Source of the DNA: Chloroherpetonaceae bacterium
GTDB taxonomy: Bacteria > Bacteroidota > Chlorobiia > Chlorobiales > Chloroherpetonaceae
DNA: 64,000 nucleotides
Assembly (NCBI GenBank): GCA_028277445.1
Contig: JANQGG010000005.1
Span: 1-64,000 of the forward strand
Reading direction: 5' to 3'
Shown here: one piece after another, positions 36,871 through 45,784 of the stretch
Numbering within the stretch: position 1 is the first letter of the stretch
Layout: every line of letters starts with the position of its first letter
Position numbers and translations under genes: made by a program
The notes under the pieces: generated by a model
The model's input: the letters and a program-made list of their open reading frames with translations, nothing else
Database searches by the model: none
What the model was told of the DNA's origin: nothing

Positions 36871-37245
36871 TTAATAATGAAGAACCAAATCACTTTCCAT
36901 GCCTGACCCGGTAATATGAGCGGCGCCTACAACCCCATCGCACTCGCTGATGAGATCATCTTCGGTCATATCGTGCAATTGCAACGCTGCCGAGCACACA
37001 CTCATTTTAACATCGGCATCGTAAGCATCTTTGATAAAATCATAGACGACCTTACCGCCCTCTTTGGCAAACAAATTTTCGGTTTCACCTTTTTTCATTA
37101 AAAGCACCCCATCGATCTGAAAAATAATTTCTACTTCATTATCCATTGCTGCTGCAACCGTTGCCATATAAAATGGCGTGGCGCATCGCTGTGGGGTTTG
37201 TGGACCTGAGGTCACGATTATGGTTACTTTACCTTCTTCAGACAT
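36871..37245 (-). CDS. DsrE-like sulfurtransferase (DsrE3-type)
   Basis: 124-residue DsrE/F family protein, shorter than the dsrE2 product. It has the VTIIVTSGPQTPQRCATPFYMAT N-terminus (shown in parts) and a conserved Cys84 in MSVCSAALQLHDM, the likely sulfur-carrying residue; Cys21 is also present. It is 19 bp upstream of lbpA, in the usual sHdr context. It probably shuttles persulfide sulfur to TusA, LbpA or sHdr. Confidence 0.92.
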   Translation of the reverse strand: MSEEGKVTIIVTSGPQTPQRCATPFYMATVAAAMDNEVEIIFQIDGVLLMKKGETENLFAKEGGKVVYDFIKDAYDADVKMSVCSAALQLHDMTEDDLISECDGVVGAAHITGSGMESDLVLHY

Positions 37246-37319
37246 AATGTTTTTTTAGTTTGAATTGATTTAATCGTTATCGTGCGATCCGGAATGATTC
37301 GGCCATTACCCGATCGCAT

Positions 37320-39425
37320 TTAATTCAACGACACGTTGATCTTGTTTAAGTCGGCCTGGTTGTTTGTGCTTTTCTCAGCTTCGGCAGATTTTTCCGACGA
37401 CGCTTCTTGTCCATTTTTGGAATCAAGACCCATCGCCTGCCAAACCAGATCAACGATATCTACAGTTTGCATTTTTCCTTCTAACCCAACCGTTTTGATC
37501 GCATCCGAGAACATGGTCATATCTTTGGGGCAGGCCACTGCAAAGTATTCCACGCCCAAAGTTGACGCTTCTTCCATACGATTTTCACTGGGTCGTTTTT
37601 TAACATCTTCGTGATCGGGAATCCAGATTCTGCCGCCGCCAGCGCCACAGCAAAACGAATTGGATTTGTTGCGCGGCATTTCAACCACATCCACCCCGCA
37701 TTTTTCCATCAGCTCACGCGGCGCTTTATAAATGCCGTTATAGCGTCCGAGGTAGCATGGATCGTGGTATGTTGCGCGAATATCAAGTTTCTTCTTGAGG
37801 TTGATTTTGCCAGAGTTGATCATATCCAATAAAAAGGTTGAATAGTGATTGACCTTGAACTCGCCGCCTAGCGCGGGATATTCGTTTTTAATGGTGTTAA
37901 ACGTGTGCGGATCGGTGGTGATCACTTCTTCGAAGTTACACTCGTTCATGGCTTCAATATTAGATTCGGCCAACACTTCAAACAAACCTTCTTCACCGGC
38001 ACGGCGAACATCATTACCGGCCGATTTTTCCTTTTTACCCATGATGCCAAAATCTATGCCGGCTTCGTTGAGAATTTCAGCAAATTTTCGGGTGTTATCC
38101 AAGCAGTTTTGATTGTAAGACGCGTAATCGCCAACAAACCAGAGATACTTAACCTCGTCTTTGGTGGCATCTTTTACTTTAAAGTCGAGCGGCTTTGTCC
38201 ATCCGCTGCGCTTACGAGCCGATTCACCCAGCGAGTTGCCTTGTTCATCCAAACCTCTTAAGGCGTCGGCAAGCTCAGCCGGCATTTGAGCGTCAAACAC
38301 CTGGTTACGACGCATATCAATCAAGTCCATAATGGGCTCGTTACCGACCGGGCAAATATTGGCGCAAGCAAAGCACGTGGTGCACGCCCAAACCCCATCT
38401 TCGGAAATCGCATAATCGAGCAATGCATCTGCCGTACCGTTTTCACCGGCAAGCGCTTTTGCATTTCGGTTAATGTAATACCGCTTGTTGATCTCCAAAG
38501 CGCCCGGACTAAGTGGCGCGCCGGATTCATGTGCGGGGCACACTTCCTGGCATCGATTACACATGATGCACGCATAAGCATTCAGCACACGGTTCAGGGG
38601 AAGATCATTAAGTTCTTTGGCGCCCGGTTTGGATTTATTGGCCGGTTTCTCTAATTCACCAAAGGCGTTATCGCGCTTGAAAGCAAGATTCAACGGGGCG
38701 ATCATCAAGTGGATATGTTTGCTTTTCGGGAAGTACGGCAAAAACATCACGATCAATCCCATTGCCAGCCACCAAGCCACATGAATGCCAACTTCCAATC
38801 CGGCTGAATTGTAAAACAATGGCGCCACAACGCTGGCTGTTGGCATAAATGGGTCGAAATGTTGTTTCTCGGCCAGGTGAAATACCGTTCCCAACCAACG
38901 CGAACCAACATGTACTAAAATAAATACACCAACAATTAACGAATCGCGTTTGATTCCACCGGCAGCAACACCGGGTTCCAATTTTACATTGGGGTTAAAC
39001 TCAAAGGCTTTTGGCTTGAACACAAACCGGCGTATCAAAAAAAACACGACACCTGAAAGGACAGCCATGCTGAACAGATCAGAAAGGATATTAAAGGTTT
39101 GTGCAATAGGATTTGTGCTGGCAACCGTTGTCCATCCATGAACATAAGCTTCCAAAATATCATTAACATTGACTATCACATAAAAACTAAATCCAAAGAA
39201 AATCAAGGCGTGAAATGTACTGGAAACCGGTCTTGATTTTGCGATGGTTTTTTGCGCGCCAACATCCACAAGGGCTTTGATAAGCCTTATAATGAACTCG
39301 GTATTGTGTGCGGCCGGTTGGCCTTTGCGGACTATTGCAATCAATTCATTGAATCTTTGAAATGCAATAGCCCCACAAACAATAATGAGTAAAATAAATG
39401 CAATCTGTTCATAACTTGTCAGCAT
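37320..39425 (-). CDS. membrane FeS oxidoreductase, ETF:quinone oxidoreductase type (HdrD-like)
   Basis: 701 residues. The N-terminal ~240 residues hold about five helices (near 5-25, 70-92, 115-133, 160-185 and 208-232) resembling the nitrate-reductase gamma/HdrE b-type cytochrome domain. Two [4Fe-4S] motifs follow: C286-x2-C289-x2-C292-x3-C296 and CTTCFACANICP. The C-terminal half has the HdrB/D 'CCG' features (HDPCYLGRYN, SFCCGAGGGRIW, VACPKDM). It is 30 bp downstream of etfA; proteins of this kind beside etfBA move electrons from ETF to menaquinone. Its C-terminal ~400 residues are clearly paralogous to the 41313-42599 product. Confidence 0.88.
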   Translation of the reverse strand: MLTSYEQIAFILLIIVCGAIAFQRFNELIAIVRKGQPAAHNTEFIIRLIKALVDVGAQKTIAKSRPVSSTFHALIFFGFSFYVIVNVNDILEAYVHGWTTVASTNPIAQTFNILSDLFSMAVLSGVVFFLIRRFVFKPKAFEFNPNVKLEPGVAAGGIKRDSLIVGVFILVHVGSRWLGTVFHLAEKQHFDPFMPTASVVAPLFYNSAGLEVGIHVAWWLAMGLIVMFLPYFPKSKHIHLMIAPLNLAFKRDNAFGELEKPANKSKPGAKELNDLPLNRVLNAYACIMCNRCQEVCPAHESGAPLSPGALEINKRYYINRNAKALAGENGTADALLDYAISEDGVWACTTCFACANICPVGNEPIMDLIDMRRNQVFDAQMPAELADALRGLDEQGNSLGESARKRSGWTKPLDFKVKDATKDEVKYLWFVGDYASYNQNCLDNTRKFAEILNEAGIDFGIMGKKEKSAGNDVRRAGEEGLFEVLAESNIEAMNECNFEEVITTDPHTFNTIKNEYPALGGEFKVNHYSTFLLDMINSGKINLKKKLDIRATYHDPCYLGRYNGIYKAPRELMEKCGVDVVEMPRNKSNSFCCGAGGGRIWIPDHEDVKKRPSENRMEEASTLGVEYFAVACPKDMTMFSDAIKTVGLEGKMQTVDIVDLVWQAMGLDSKNGQEASSEKSAEAEKSTNNQADLNKINVSLN

Positions 39426-39455
39426 GACATTCTCCTTTAATTTATTTCATTAGTT

Positions 39456-40400
39456 CTAGTCAAGCTCATCCATCAATTCTTCGGTTACATCAAATAGATC
39501 ACCTACAATACCATAATGGGCAACATCAAAGATGGGAGCCTGAGGATCAGTATTCACGGCAATAATCGTGCTTGCACTCTTCATGCCTTCAATGTGTTCG
39601 GGCGCGCCCGAAATGCCTAATGCCAGATACACTTTCGGTTTAACTTTTAAACCGGATTTACCAACCTGGCGAGATTTCGACATCCAGCCTGCATCAACGA
39701 TGGGTCGGGAACAGGAAACATCAGCATTTAAGCTTTCAGCAAGTTCTTCAATCGCTTCAATGTCGTCTTTACTGCCAACGCCTCGGCCAATTGATACCAA
39801 CACCTGACTTTGGGTGATATCCACATCGGAAGCTTCAGGTTCAATCAAGGTTTTAAAACGCACTTTTCCAGCGCCTTTTCCAGCCGAAACATCTTCCAGG
39901 CTTGCGCTTCCGCCGCTTTTCCCAGTTTCAGGATCGGCTGAACCGGCTAGTACCATCACAATAGCCTGCTGGCTAACCTGAACCTGGCTGTTTAATTTTC
40001 CACCATAAAGCTGACTCGTACATTTAAACGCAGAGCCGGAAGCTTCGATGGCATTGCAATAAGAAATAATAGGTAGGTTTAATGTGGTACCAACTTGGCC
40101 TGCAATATCAACACCCATTGAGGTTGAGCCAATTAACACCAAATCCGGTGATTTATCTTTGATGACCGATTCTACAATTGCAGAATATTCTTCAGGATTG
40201 TATTCATCACCGGCATCAGCGGCCAAAACCACATCTGCAGCGCCTAATTGAGAAGCGTTCGATTTCATTGCGCCGAAAACAAGCGCTGAACATGTTCCAC
40301 CGGTTGCGCCGGCCAACTCACGGGCAAGGCCCAACATTTCAAAGGAAATATCTTCAAAATTGCCCTTTATATGCTCTGTAACAACTAATATGTTTGCCAT
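39456..40400 (-). CDS. etfA: electron transfer flavoprotein alpha subunit
   Basis: 314-residue FAD-binding subunit. The C-terminal FAD domain is intact: VSIGRGVGSKDD, CSRPIVDAGWM, RQVGKSG, YLALGISGAPEH and IIAVNTDPQAPIF. With EtfB it carries electrons from a dehydrogenase to a quinone-linked acceptor. Encoded between etfB and the membrane FeS oxidoreductase inside the sHdr operon, which makes sHdr the likely electron donor here. No dedicated acyl-CoA dehydrogenase is nearby. Confidence 0.97.
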   Translation of the reverse strand: MANILVVTEHIKGNFEDISFEMLGLARELAGATGGTCSALVFGAMKSNASQLGAADVVLAADAGDEYNPEEYSAIVESVIKDKSPDLVLIGSTSMGVDIAGQVGTTLNLPIISYCNAIEASGSAFKCTSQLYGGKLNSQVQVSQQAIVMVLAGSADPETGKSGGSASLEDVSAGKGAGKVRFKTLIEPEASDVDITQSQVLVSIGRGVGSKDDIEAIEELAESLNADVSCSRPIVDAGWMSKSRQVGKSGLKVKPKVYLALGISGAPEHIEGMKSASTIIAVNTDPQAPIFDVAHYGIVGDLFDVTEELMDELD

Positions 40401-40445
40401 AACTTTTATTGATTAAAAGGTTTTGAATTTCTAAGGATTATTCGC

Positions 40446-41195
40446 TTAAGCTACGCCGAGATCTTTCAGCACATCCAAAAGGTCTTTACCGGAATCCAGC
40501 ATTTTAGCGCCTTCGCCTTTTGGTGGCGGCGCTAATGCGAGTACTTCAATTGAAGAAGCGCCATTGGAAGAGCTTGCAGATAATGATCCGATTTCAGCAG
40601 AATCCTGGATTTGTTTGATTTTGCTGACCGGGGCATAGCGTGGTGGTTGCTCAGCGGCCTGAATACCAATAACAGCCGGAAGATCGGCTTCAAATTCAGC
40701 CATAATACCACCGGAATATTCCTTAAAAATGCTGGCTGTGTTTCCACTTACCTTAACGCCTGTAACGGCGCTTATACATGGCATATCCAGAGATGCGGCA
40801 ACAATAGGGGCCAGTTGTCCATCCCGATCATCTACAGACTGAACGCCTACCATGATCATATCACCACCTTCAGCTTTAGCCGCTTCGGCCATCAGTTTTG
40901 CAAATTGGGCGCTATCGGAAGCCTCCCCTGAAATTGCAATGGATTTCGCTAAGGTAGCCCCTTTGGCCAAGGCTGTGTAAAGCACTTTTTCGGAACCTTC
41001 ACCCTCTTGGGTAAGCGCAACCACTTCATCGGCCTCGCCTCGTTCTTTTAAAAGAATGGCTTCTTCAAGGGCATGCTCATCGTACTCATTTAGCTTGAAC
41101 TTGATTTCAGATACATCTAATGCTTTACCGGAATCATCTACCTCCAAATCTTCCACCAAATCGGGAACCTGGCGAAGTAAAACAAGAATTTTCAT
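40446..41195 (-). CDS. etfB: electron transfer flavoprotein beta subunit
   Basis: 249-residue subunit binding AMP or a second FAD. Family features are the MKILVLLRQVPD start, LNEYDEHALEEAI, and the signature VGVQSVDDRDGQLAPIVA. An AGAGGAGAAAG ribosome-binding site precedes the ATG. The 117-bp gap before it is the longest inside the operon and contains a strong hairpin. Whether this pair is electron-bifurcating could not be decided by eye. Confidence 0.96.
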   Translation of the reverse strand: MKILVLLRQVPDLVEDLEVDDSGKALDVSEIKFKLNEYDEHALEEAILLKERGEADEVVALTQEGEGSEKVLYTALAKGATLAKSIAISGEASDSAQFAKLMAEAAKAEGGDMIMVGVQSVDDRDGQLAPIVAASLDMPCISAVTGVKVSGNTASIFKEYSGGIMAEFEADLPAVIGIQAAEQPPRYAPVSKIKQIQDSAEIGSLSASSSNGASSIEVLALAPPPKGEGAKMLDSGKDLLDVLKDLGVA

Positions 41196-41256
41196 GGCTT
41201 TCTCCTCTATTTTATATAATAGTGAATGGTTTAAAAAATAAGTTTGCTATCGCCTG

Positions 41257-41288
41257 CTTGAACAACCCTTAAACCCGGGTTATTCAAG
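41257..41288 (-). other. intercistronic stem-loop before etfB
   Basis: A 12-bp stem (cttgaacaaccc with gggttattcaag, one mismatch) and an 8-base loop in the 117-bp gap between the C2-B2 gene and etfB. No T run follows on the minus strand, so a processing or mRNA-stability element, or partial attenuation, is more likely than termination. Confidence 0.5.
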
Positions 41289-41312
41289 AAAGCGTTATGG
41301 TTTTGTTGACAT

Positions 41313-42599
41313 TTACCCCTCAGGGATACATGCATTAATCACTTCAACAATATCCATGACTTCTAACTTGCCTTCGGCATTTACGGCTTTAACGGCATCT
41401 TCAAAGCGGGATACTTCATACGGACAGCAGACCAACAATACCTCAGCGCCGGTTTCAACCGCTTCCCGAACACGATTGGTTGATAAACGCTCGGATGTAT
41501 AATTGGCAACAAGGCCATCCAGCCACATCCCGCCACCGCCGCCACCGCAGCAATAGCTTTGCTCTTTGTGGCGAGGCATTTCAATAAATGTGGCGCCAGG
41601 AATGCTGTTTATCAATTCTCTTGGAGCATTGTATTCATCGTTGTGCCGACCGAGATAGCACGGATCATGAAAGGTGACTTTTTTATCAAATGATTTGGTC
41701 ATCAAAGCTTTTAGCTCATCAAGCCTTGAACTCAAGAACTGTGTGTAATGCGTTACATTTCTTGTGTTTCCGGTAATTCCGGGGTAGAACTTTTTAATGG
41801 CGTTGTAAGCGTGCGGATCATTAACAACTAAGTCTTTGTGAGGAAATTTCTCAAAAAGGGCATCGTTGTGATTGGCCAGATCTTCAAACAAGCCGGATTC
41901 CCCAACAAGTCGTTGCGAATCGCCATCGGTTTTCTCAGCTTCGCCTAAAATCCCGAAATCCACACCAAGCCGATTAAAAACATTCACCATTGCCAAAGCG
42001 GCATCATTACCACGACCATGATAGGCATAAAAATCACCGACAAACCAAAGCACATCAACCGACTCGCCTTCTTCGGCTTTAGCGAGATTTTTGATCGAAT
42101 CCTTAATCGGCTTGGTCCATTTGGCTCGTTTCCTGGCCGATTCACCCATTGGATTTCCATATTCGGAAACGCTCTGTAACATTTCCTGGATTTCATCGGG
42201 AATAAATCCACCCAAAACCGCTTTTTCACGCGCCGCAGGAATAATTTCACCCATATTCACTTCTTTCGGGCATACGCGAACACAGTTCTTGCAGGTAGTA
42301 CACAACCAGAGGTAATCATCTTCTATCAAATTTGTACCGATCTGTAATTTGCGGTATATCTTTCGCGGGCCATAACTTCCGACATACTCAACCGGACACG
42401 AACCCACACATTTGGCACACTGATAACAATTGTTTATGCTTTCAGCCCCGGGTATATCTCGTAATTGTTCAAGACCTGAAATATCGAATTGCGTTAAAGC
42501 ACGGGGGACAAACATCTTGTTCCAGTGCCCCGAAATATCCATTCCATCTACGATCACCTGCTCAAGTTGAACAGAGTCTTGATACTTATGTTCAGACAT
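41313..42599 (-). CDS. fused sHdrC2-sHdrB2-like (HdrD-like) FeS subunit
   Basis: 428 residues. Two [4Fe-4S] motifs occur in the N-terminal part: C58-x2-C61-x2-C64-x3-C68 and C100-x2-C103-x2-C106-x3-C110. An HdrB-like CCG region follows, with HDPCYLGRHN, SYCCGGGGGGMW and VCCPYEV. In standard sHdr clusters (C1-B1-A-hyp-C2-B2) these are two genes; here one frame occupies their place, directly after sHdrA. It lacks membrane helices, so it is cytoplasmic. Strong similarity to the C-terminal part of the 37320-39425 product shows a duplication within the locus. Confidence 0.88.
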   Translation of the reverse strand: MSEHKYQDSVQLEQVIVDGMDISGHWNKMFVPRALTQFDISGLEQLRDIPGAESINNCYQCAKCVGSCPVEYVGSYGPRKIYRKLQIGTNLIEDDYLWLCTTCKNCVRVCPKEVNMGEIIPAAREKAVLGGFIPDEIQEMLQSVSEYGNPMGESARKRAKWTKPIKDSIKNLAKAEEGESVDVLWFVGDFYAYHGRGNDAALAMVNVFNRLGVDFGILGEAEKTDGDSQRLVGESGLFEDLANHNDALFEKFPHKDLVVNDPHAYNAIKKFYPGITGNTRNVTHYTQFLSSRLDELKALMTKSFDKKVTFHDPCYLGRHNDEYNAPRELINSIPGATFIEMPRHKEQSYCCGGGGGGMWLDGLVANYTSERLSTNRVREAVETGAEVLLVCCPYEVSRFEDAVKAVNAEGKLEVMDIVEVINACIPEG

Positions 42600-42634
42600 T
42601 GACTTTCCTCCACATTAAAATTTCCATCGGATTA

Positions 42635-43681
42635 TTAATTTTTCATTGCAAATGCGCATGCTTTCATAGCTGCATTTCCACCCATCGAAACGGAATCTTC
42701 CAAATCAGCCGGTCCTGTTGAAGCGCCTGCAACGAACACCCCTGGCACTGATGTTTCTACTGTGTTCAGAGGACCACCGATTGTACCAATGTAACCGTGT
42801 GATTCTAATGGCAGATTAAACACACCGGCCATCTCTTTGGTACCTTCGCTTGGCTCCATACCGGTTGAAAGAACCACCACGTCCATTGGAATTTCCATCG
42901 GGCGACCCATGGTTGTATCTTCACCTTTAACAATTAGCTTATCGCCTTGCTTGGTAATCTCAGTAACAATACCTTTGATGTAATTGACTTTATATTCCTC
43001 CTGAGCTTTCCAATACAGATCATCTTCCCAACACCCATAAGCACGCAGATCGATGTAAAAGACAAAGACTTTTGCATCCGGTAGGATTTGCTTGATCTCC
43101 ATCGCATCTTTTGAAGCAATACCGCAACAGACTTTTGAACACCATTGATTTCCGATTTGGCGATCACGGCTTCCAACGCACTGAATAAAGCACACGCTTT
43201 CCGGCGCTTCGCCGCTAGAAGGTTTCACAAACTTGTGTTCTTTCAACATCTTCTCGGCATCCGTAAGCGTAATTACATCGTCATATTCATAGTATCCATA
43301 GACTTGCGTTTCCTCACCCGGATCAAAATGATCAAAACCCGTGCTCACGATAACGCTTGAAACATCAATGGTTTTACCGCTACCACCATTCTGAACACTT
43401 ACTTTCATATTTCCGGCAGAACCTTCAACAGATGTTACTGTGCTGTTTGTGATCACTTCAACATTACCATCATCGGTAACAGCTTTAATCATTTCACCCA
43501 TCGCTTCTTCGGCATCACGAAAATCCGGGGTTAGCGCAGCATATTTTTCTTTGATCGGCGTACCGCCCAGGTACTCTTCTTTTTCAACCAATACGGCTTT
43601 GCGTCCAAGATCCGCAATACCTTTGGCAGCAGCTAACCCGGCCGGGCCGCCGCCGATGACTAAAATTGGATTATCAGACAT
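42635..43681 (-). CDS. shdrA: sHdrA, FAD-containing subunit of sulfur-oxidising Hdr-like complex
   Basis: 348 residues with the start at 43681, where its ATG shares one base with the stop of sHdrB1 (TAATG). The N-terminal FAD motif is VIGGGPAGLAAAKG, and the later SVIVSTGFDHFDP and VFVAGASTGPADLEDS complete the flavin domain. The HdrA-type cysteine block is CVGSR, then CSKVCCGIASKDAMEIKQ. It is short and lacks the ferredoxin and thioredoxin-reductase-like extensions of methanogen HdrA, as expected for sHdrA. It is the electron-entry hub of the sHdr complex. Confidence 0.94.
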   Translation of the reverse strand: MSDNPILVIGGGPAGLAAAKGIADLGRKAVLVEKEEYLGGTPIKEKYAALTPDFRDAEEAMGEMIKAVTDDGNVEVITNSTVTSVEGSAGNMKVSVQNGGSGKTIDVSSVIVSTGFDHFDPGEETQVYGYYEYDDVITLTDAEKMLKEHKFVKPSSGEAPESVCFIQCVGSRDRQIGNQWCSKVCCGIASKDAMEIKQILPDAKVFVFYIDLRAYGCWEDDLYWKAQEEYKVNYIKGIVTEITKQGDKLIVKGEDTTMGRPMEIPMDVVVLSTGMEPSEGTKEMAGVFNLPLESHGYIGTIGGPLNTVETSVPGVFVAGASTGPADLEDSVSMGGNAAMKACAFAMKN

Positions 43682-44880
43682 TAAACATCCTCCCATGTTA
43701 AAAATTGTTTTTGACCTGATTTGATCGGGCCAAGAGATTCTTCAAATTCCGCCCATGCTTTATCGGCATCAATCCCCATTTTCTCCAGCAAGGGTTTATG
43801 ATCAACCCCATGCCAATGAAGCTGGCAAACTTTGTATGGATGCGCGCCCATGGCTAGTGCAGCAAACTGAACATCGCTCATGACCGGCAATCCTACATTG
43901 CATTTATGCGCCTTTGCGGCAAACTGACTTTTATCCAGAGTTGTCAGGCATCCGGTATCTTGTGTGAGCAGCAGATCGGGATTGGCTTCATCTTTCATGC
44001 GCTCAATCTTGCGTGTCGCAGCAAACGATCTTGAGAACTCACGACTGACCAGGATATGACGAAAACCAAAGCCACAGCAATCGTGCCAGGTCGAATAATC
44101 AGCAACGTTTGCCCCTAAAACATCTGCAATGGCTGTCATTACCGGGGTTCGTTGGCCATTGAAGTAATCGTCATCATAGATCACATCTTCAGGAACTAAT
44201 TTGTGATAATGGCAAGCGGGATGCACTGTTACGGTAATATTACTGAGGTCTAAAACTTTTCGCTCTGCAATTTTGTGGCGCATAACATGCAACCACTCGG
44301 AGTAATGAACAATCTCTTCAGGAAAAGCGAACGGCAAACCAAGTTTATCCATAATGGTACGAACTTGCTTCCTGAGTTCGGGGTAATGCAAGAGCTGCTC
44401 TCGGGTTTCTTTATAATGGCCATAGCTGGTTCCGCAATGAATATATGGGAAATAACCATCCACTTTAGCCTGTGCAAAATTCCGTACGGCAATGGCTGCC
44501 TGAGCCGGAACATTAGAGGCAGAAGATGCATAGTAGTTCCAAGCCGTGCATGAGGTTTGATCTTTAGGATCAAAATAATCCAAATTGAACTGGCGATGCA
44601 GCCAGAAAATTGATGTCGGGTATCCCGGAATGTGTCCGCATTGACCGCATGACTTATGATGCCATCCGCCTTGCAACGGGATTTTCTTTGTTCTTCCAAA
44701 TTTTGTCGTGACTTCCACATAGGGTTCAGGAACACGAATAACTTCCAACTCGCCTTGTTCTTCAAGCTCAAAAAGCTCGTGGCGATAGTCTACAGATTTC
44801 TTATTTGGCTTACGTGTAAATTTTCGCTGATCCAGCCCGATAAAACTGGCTGACTTCTTTTCTTCCACTGTATTACTCAA
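43681..44880 (-). CDS. shdrB1: sHdrB1, CCG-domain subunit
   Basis: 399 residues, longer than typical HdrB (~290-300), with an N-terminal extension of ~80 residues. Cluster-binding cysteines are in SCGQCGHIPGYP, SCTAWNYY and IHCGTSYG for one CCG repeat, and HPACHYHK, HDCCGFGF and DTGCLTTLDK for the second. In Hdr these sites bind non-cubane [4Fe-4S] clusters that act on the disulfide; in sHdr they are proposed to act on the LbpA-bound sulfur substrate. It is 17 bp after sHdrC1 and overlaps sHdrA by one base. Confidence 0.93.
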   Translation of the reverse strand: MSNTVEEKKSASFIGLDQRKFTRKPNKKSVDYRHELFELEEQGELEVIRVPEPYVEVTTKFGRTKKIPLQGGWHHKSCGQCGHIPGYPTSIFWLHRQFNLDYFDPKDQTSCTAWNYYASSASNVPAQAAIAVRNFAQAKVDGYFPYIHCGTSYGHYKETREQLLHYPELRKQVRTIMDKLGLPFAFPEEIVHYSEWLHVMRHKIAERKVLDLSNITVTVHPACHYHKLVPEDVIYDDDYFNGQRTPVMTAIADVLGANVADYSTWHDCCGFGFRHILVSREFSRSFAATRKIERMKDEANPDLLLTQDTGCLTTLDKSQFAAKAHKCNVGLPVMSDVQFAALAMGAHPYKVCQLHWHGVDHKPLLEKMGIDADKAWAEFEESLGPIKSGQKQFLTWEDV

Positions 44881-44897
44881 AACCTTCCTCCTGTGAT

Positions 44898-45626
44898 TTA
44901 ATTTTCTTCTAAAATGTTTTCAACCTCATCGGCTTCCACACCATACTCATCCATTAATTCTTCAATTGTTTCTCCAAGAATGTCATAAATACCTTCATCA
45001 ACTTGTTCAATCAGCTCTAAATTACCTGTGAGTTTGAAAATCATGTAAAGTTGGAACTTGGTTTTATCACTGACATCCCAAGCAAGTTCGGTTGTATGAA
45101 GGGTATCCGGTGGAATAGCGCGGCGCCAAACATCTAAATTCTCCGCCACTACTTTTACATTTGGCCCCCAATCGGGGAAGAAATCAGGTTGAAGCATATC
45201 CGGAGCCACCTGCGTTCCGGTCGACATAACCTTGTAAATAATTCGACTGTAAGTCTTTAAGGCATCCTTTGCCGATTCCAAACCATTTTTCACGGCTACT
45301 TCTCTCATAATCGTTACAATTCCACCCGGACTGTTTTTCCTTGGGCAACGCGTGCTTGAAAAACATTGCGAACAGTCCCAAATCATGTCGTTCATCAATT
45401 CGTAAAATGTATCCACATCTTCCCTGGACATGGTTTGTGTTATAACCCTAGGTGAAAAGTCACAGAATCGTGCTGTTGGACAAGCGCCCACACATACGCC
45501 ACACTCAAAACACCCTTTCATGAAATCTTTCCACCGTATGTCCTGCTTAACCTGATTAAATAGATCCAGCTTCACTTCGTATGGGACATCTTTGTATTTC
45601 CTATCCCGATAAATTGATCTAGCCAT
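44898..45626 (-). CDS. shdrC1: sHdrC1, FeS subunit
   Basis: 242 residues; first gene of the main sulfur operon. Cluster 1 is canonical: C39-x2-C42-x2-C45-x3-C49. Cluster 2 is unusual: only C85-x2-C88 and C94-P are present, with Ser where the third Cys belongs and one residue fewer before the last Cys. The C-terminus is acidic (EELMDEYGVEADEVENILEEN, in part). It passes electrons between sHdrB1 and sHdrA. The 18-bp motif lies 159 bp upstream of the ATG at 45626. Confidence 0.92.
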   Translation of the reverse strand: MARSIYRDRKYKDVPYEVKLDLFNQVKQDIRWKDFMKGCFECGVCVGACPTARFCDFSPRVITQTMSREDVDTFYELMNDMIWDCSQCFSSTRCPRKNSPGGIVTIMREVAVKNGLESAKDALKTYSRIIYKVMSTGTQVAPDMLQPDFFPDWGPNVKVVAENLDVWRRAIPPDTLHTTELAWDVSDKTKFQLYMIFKLTGNLELIEQVDEGIYDILGETIEELMDEYGVEADEVENILEEN

Positions 45627-45784
45627 ACATCTTTCCTGGATTAAATCGTTTCAAAAAAGTAATTTATCTAGTACTAAATGACCATATACTCATATAACTA
45701 AACGATTATACCGTTGATCATTTTTCCTTGATCCTAATTGACGATACATTTCAAACGCATCTGGGGATTAAAATATTGGGAGAG

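Noticed and set aside
44250-44771. 173-codon open frame in another frame of sHdrB1
   Set aside because: Overlaps a gene with clear CCG motifs; product has no family features.
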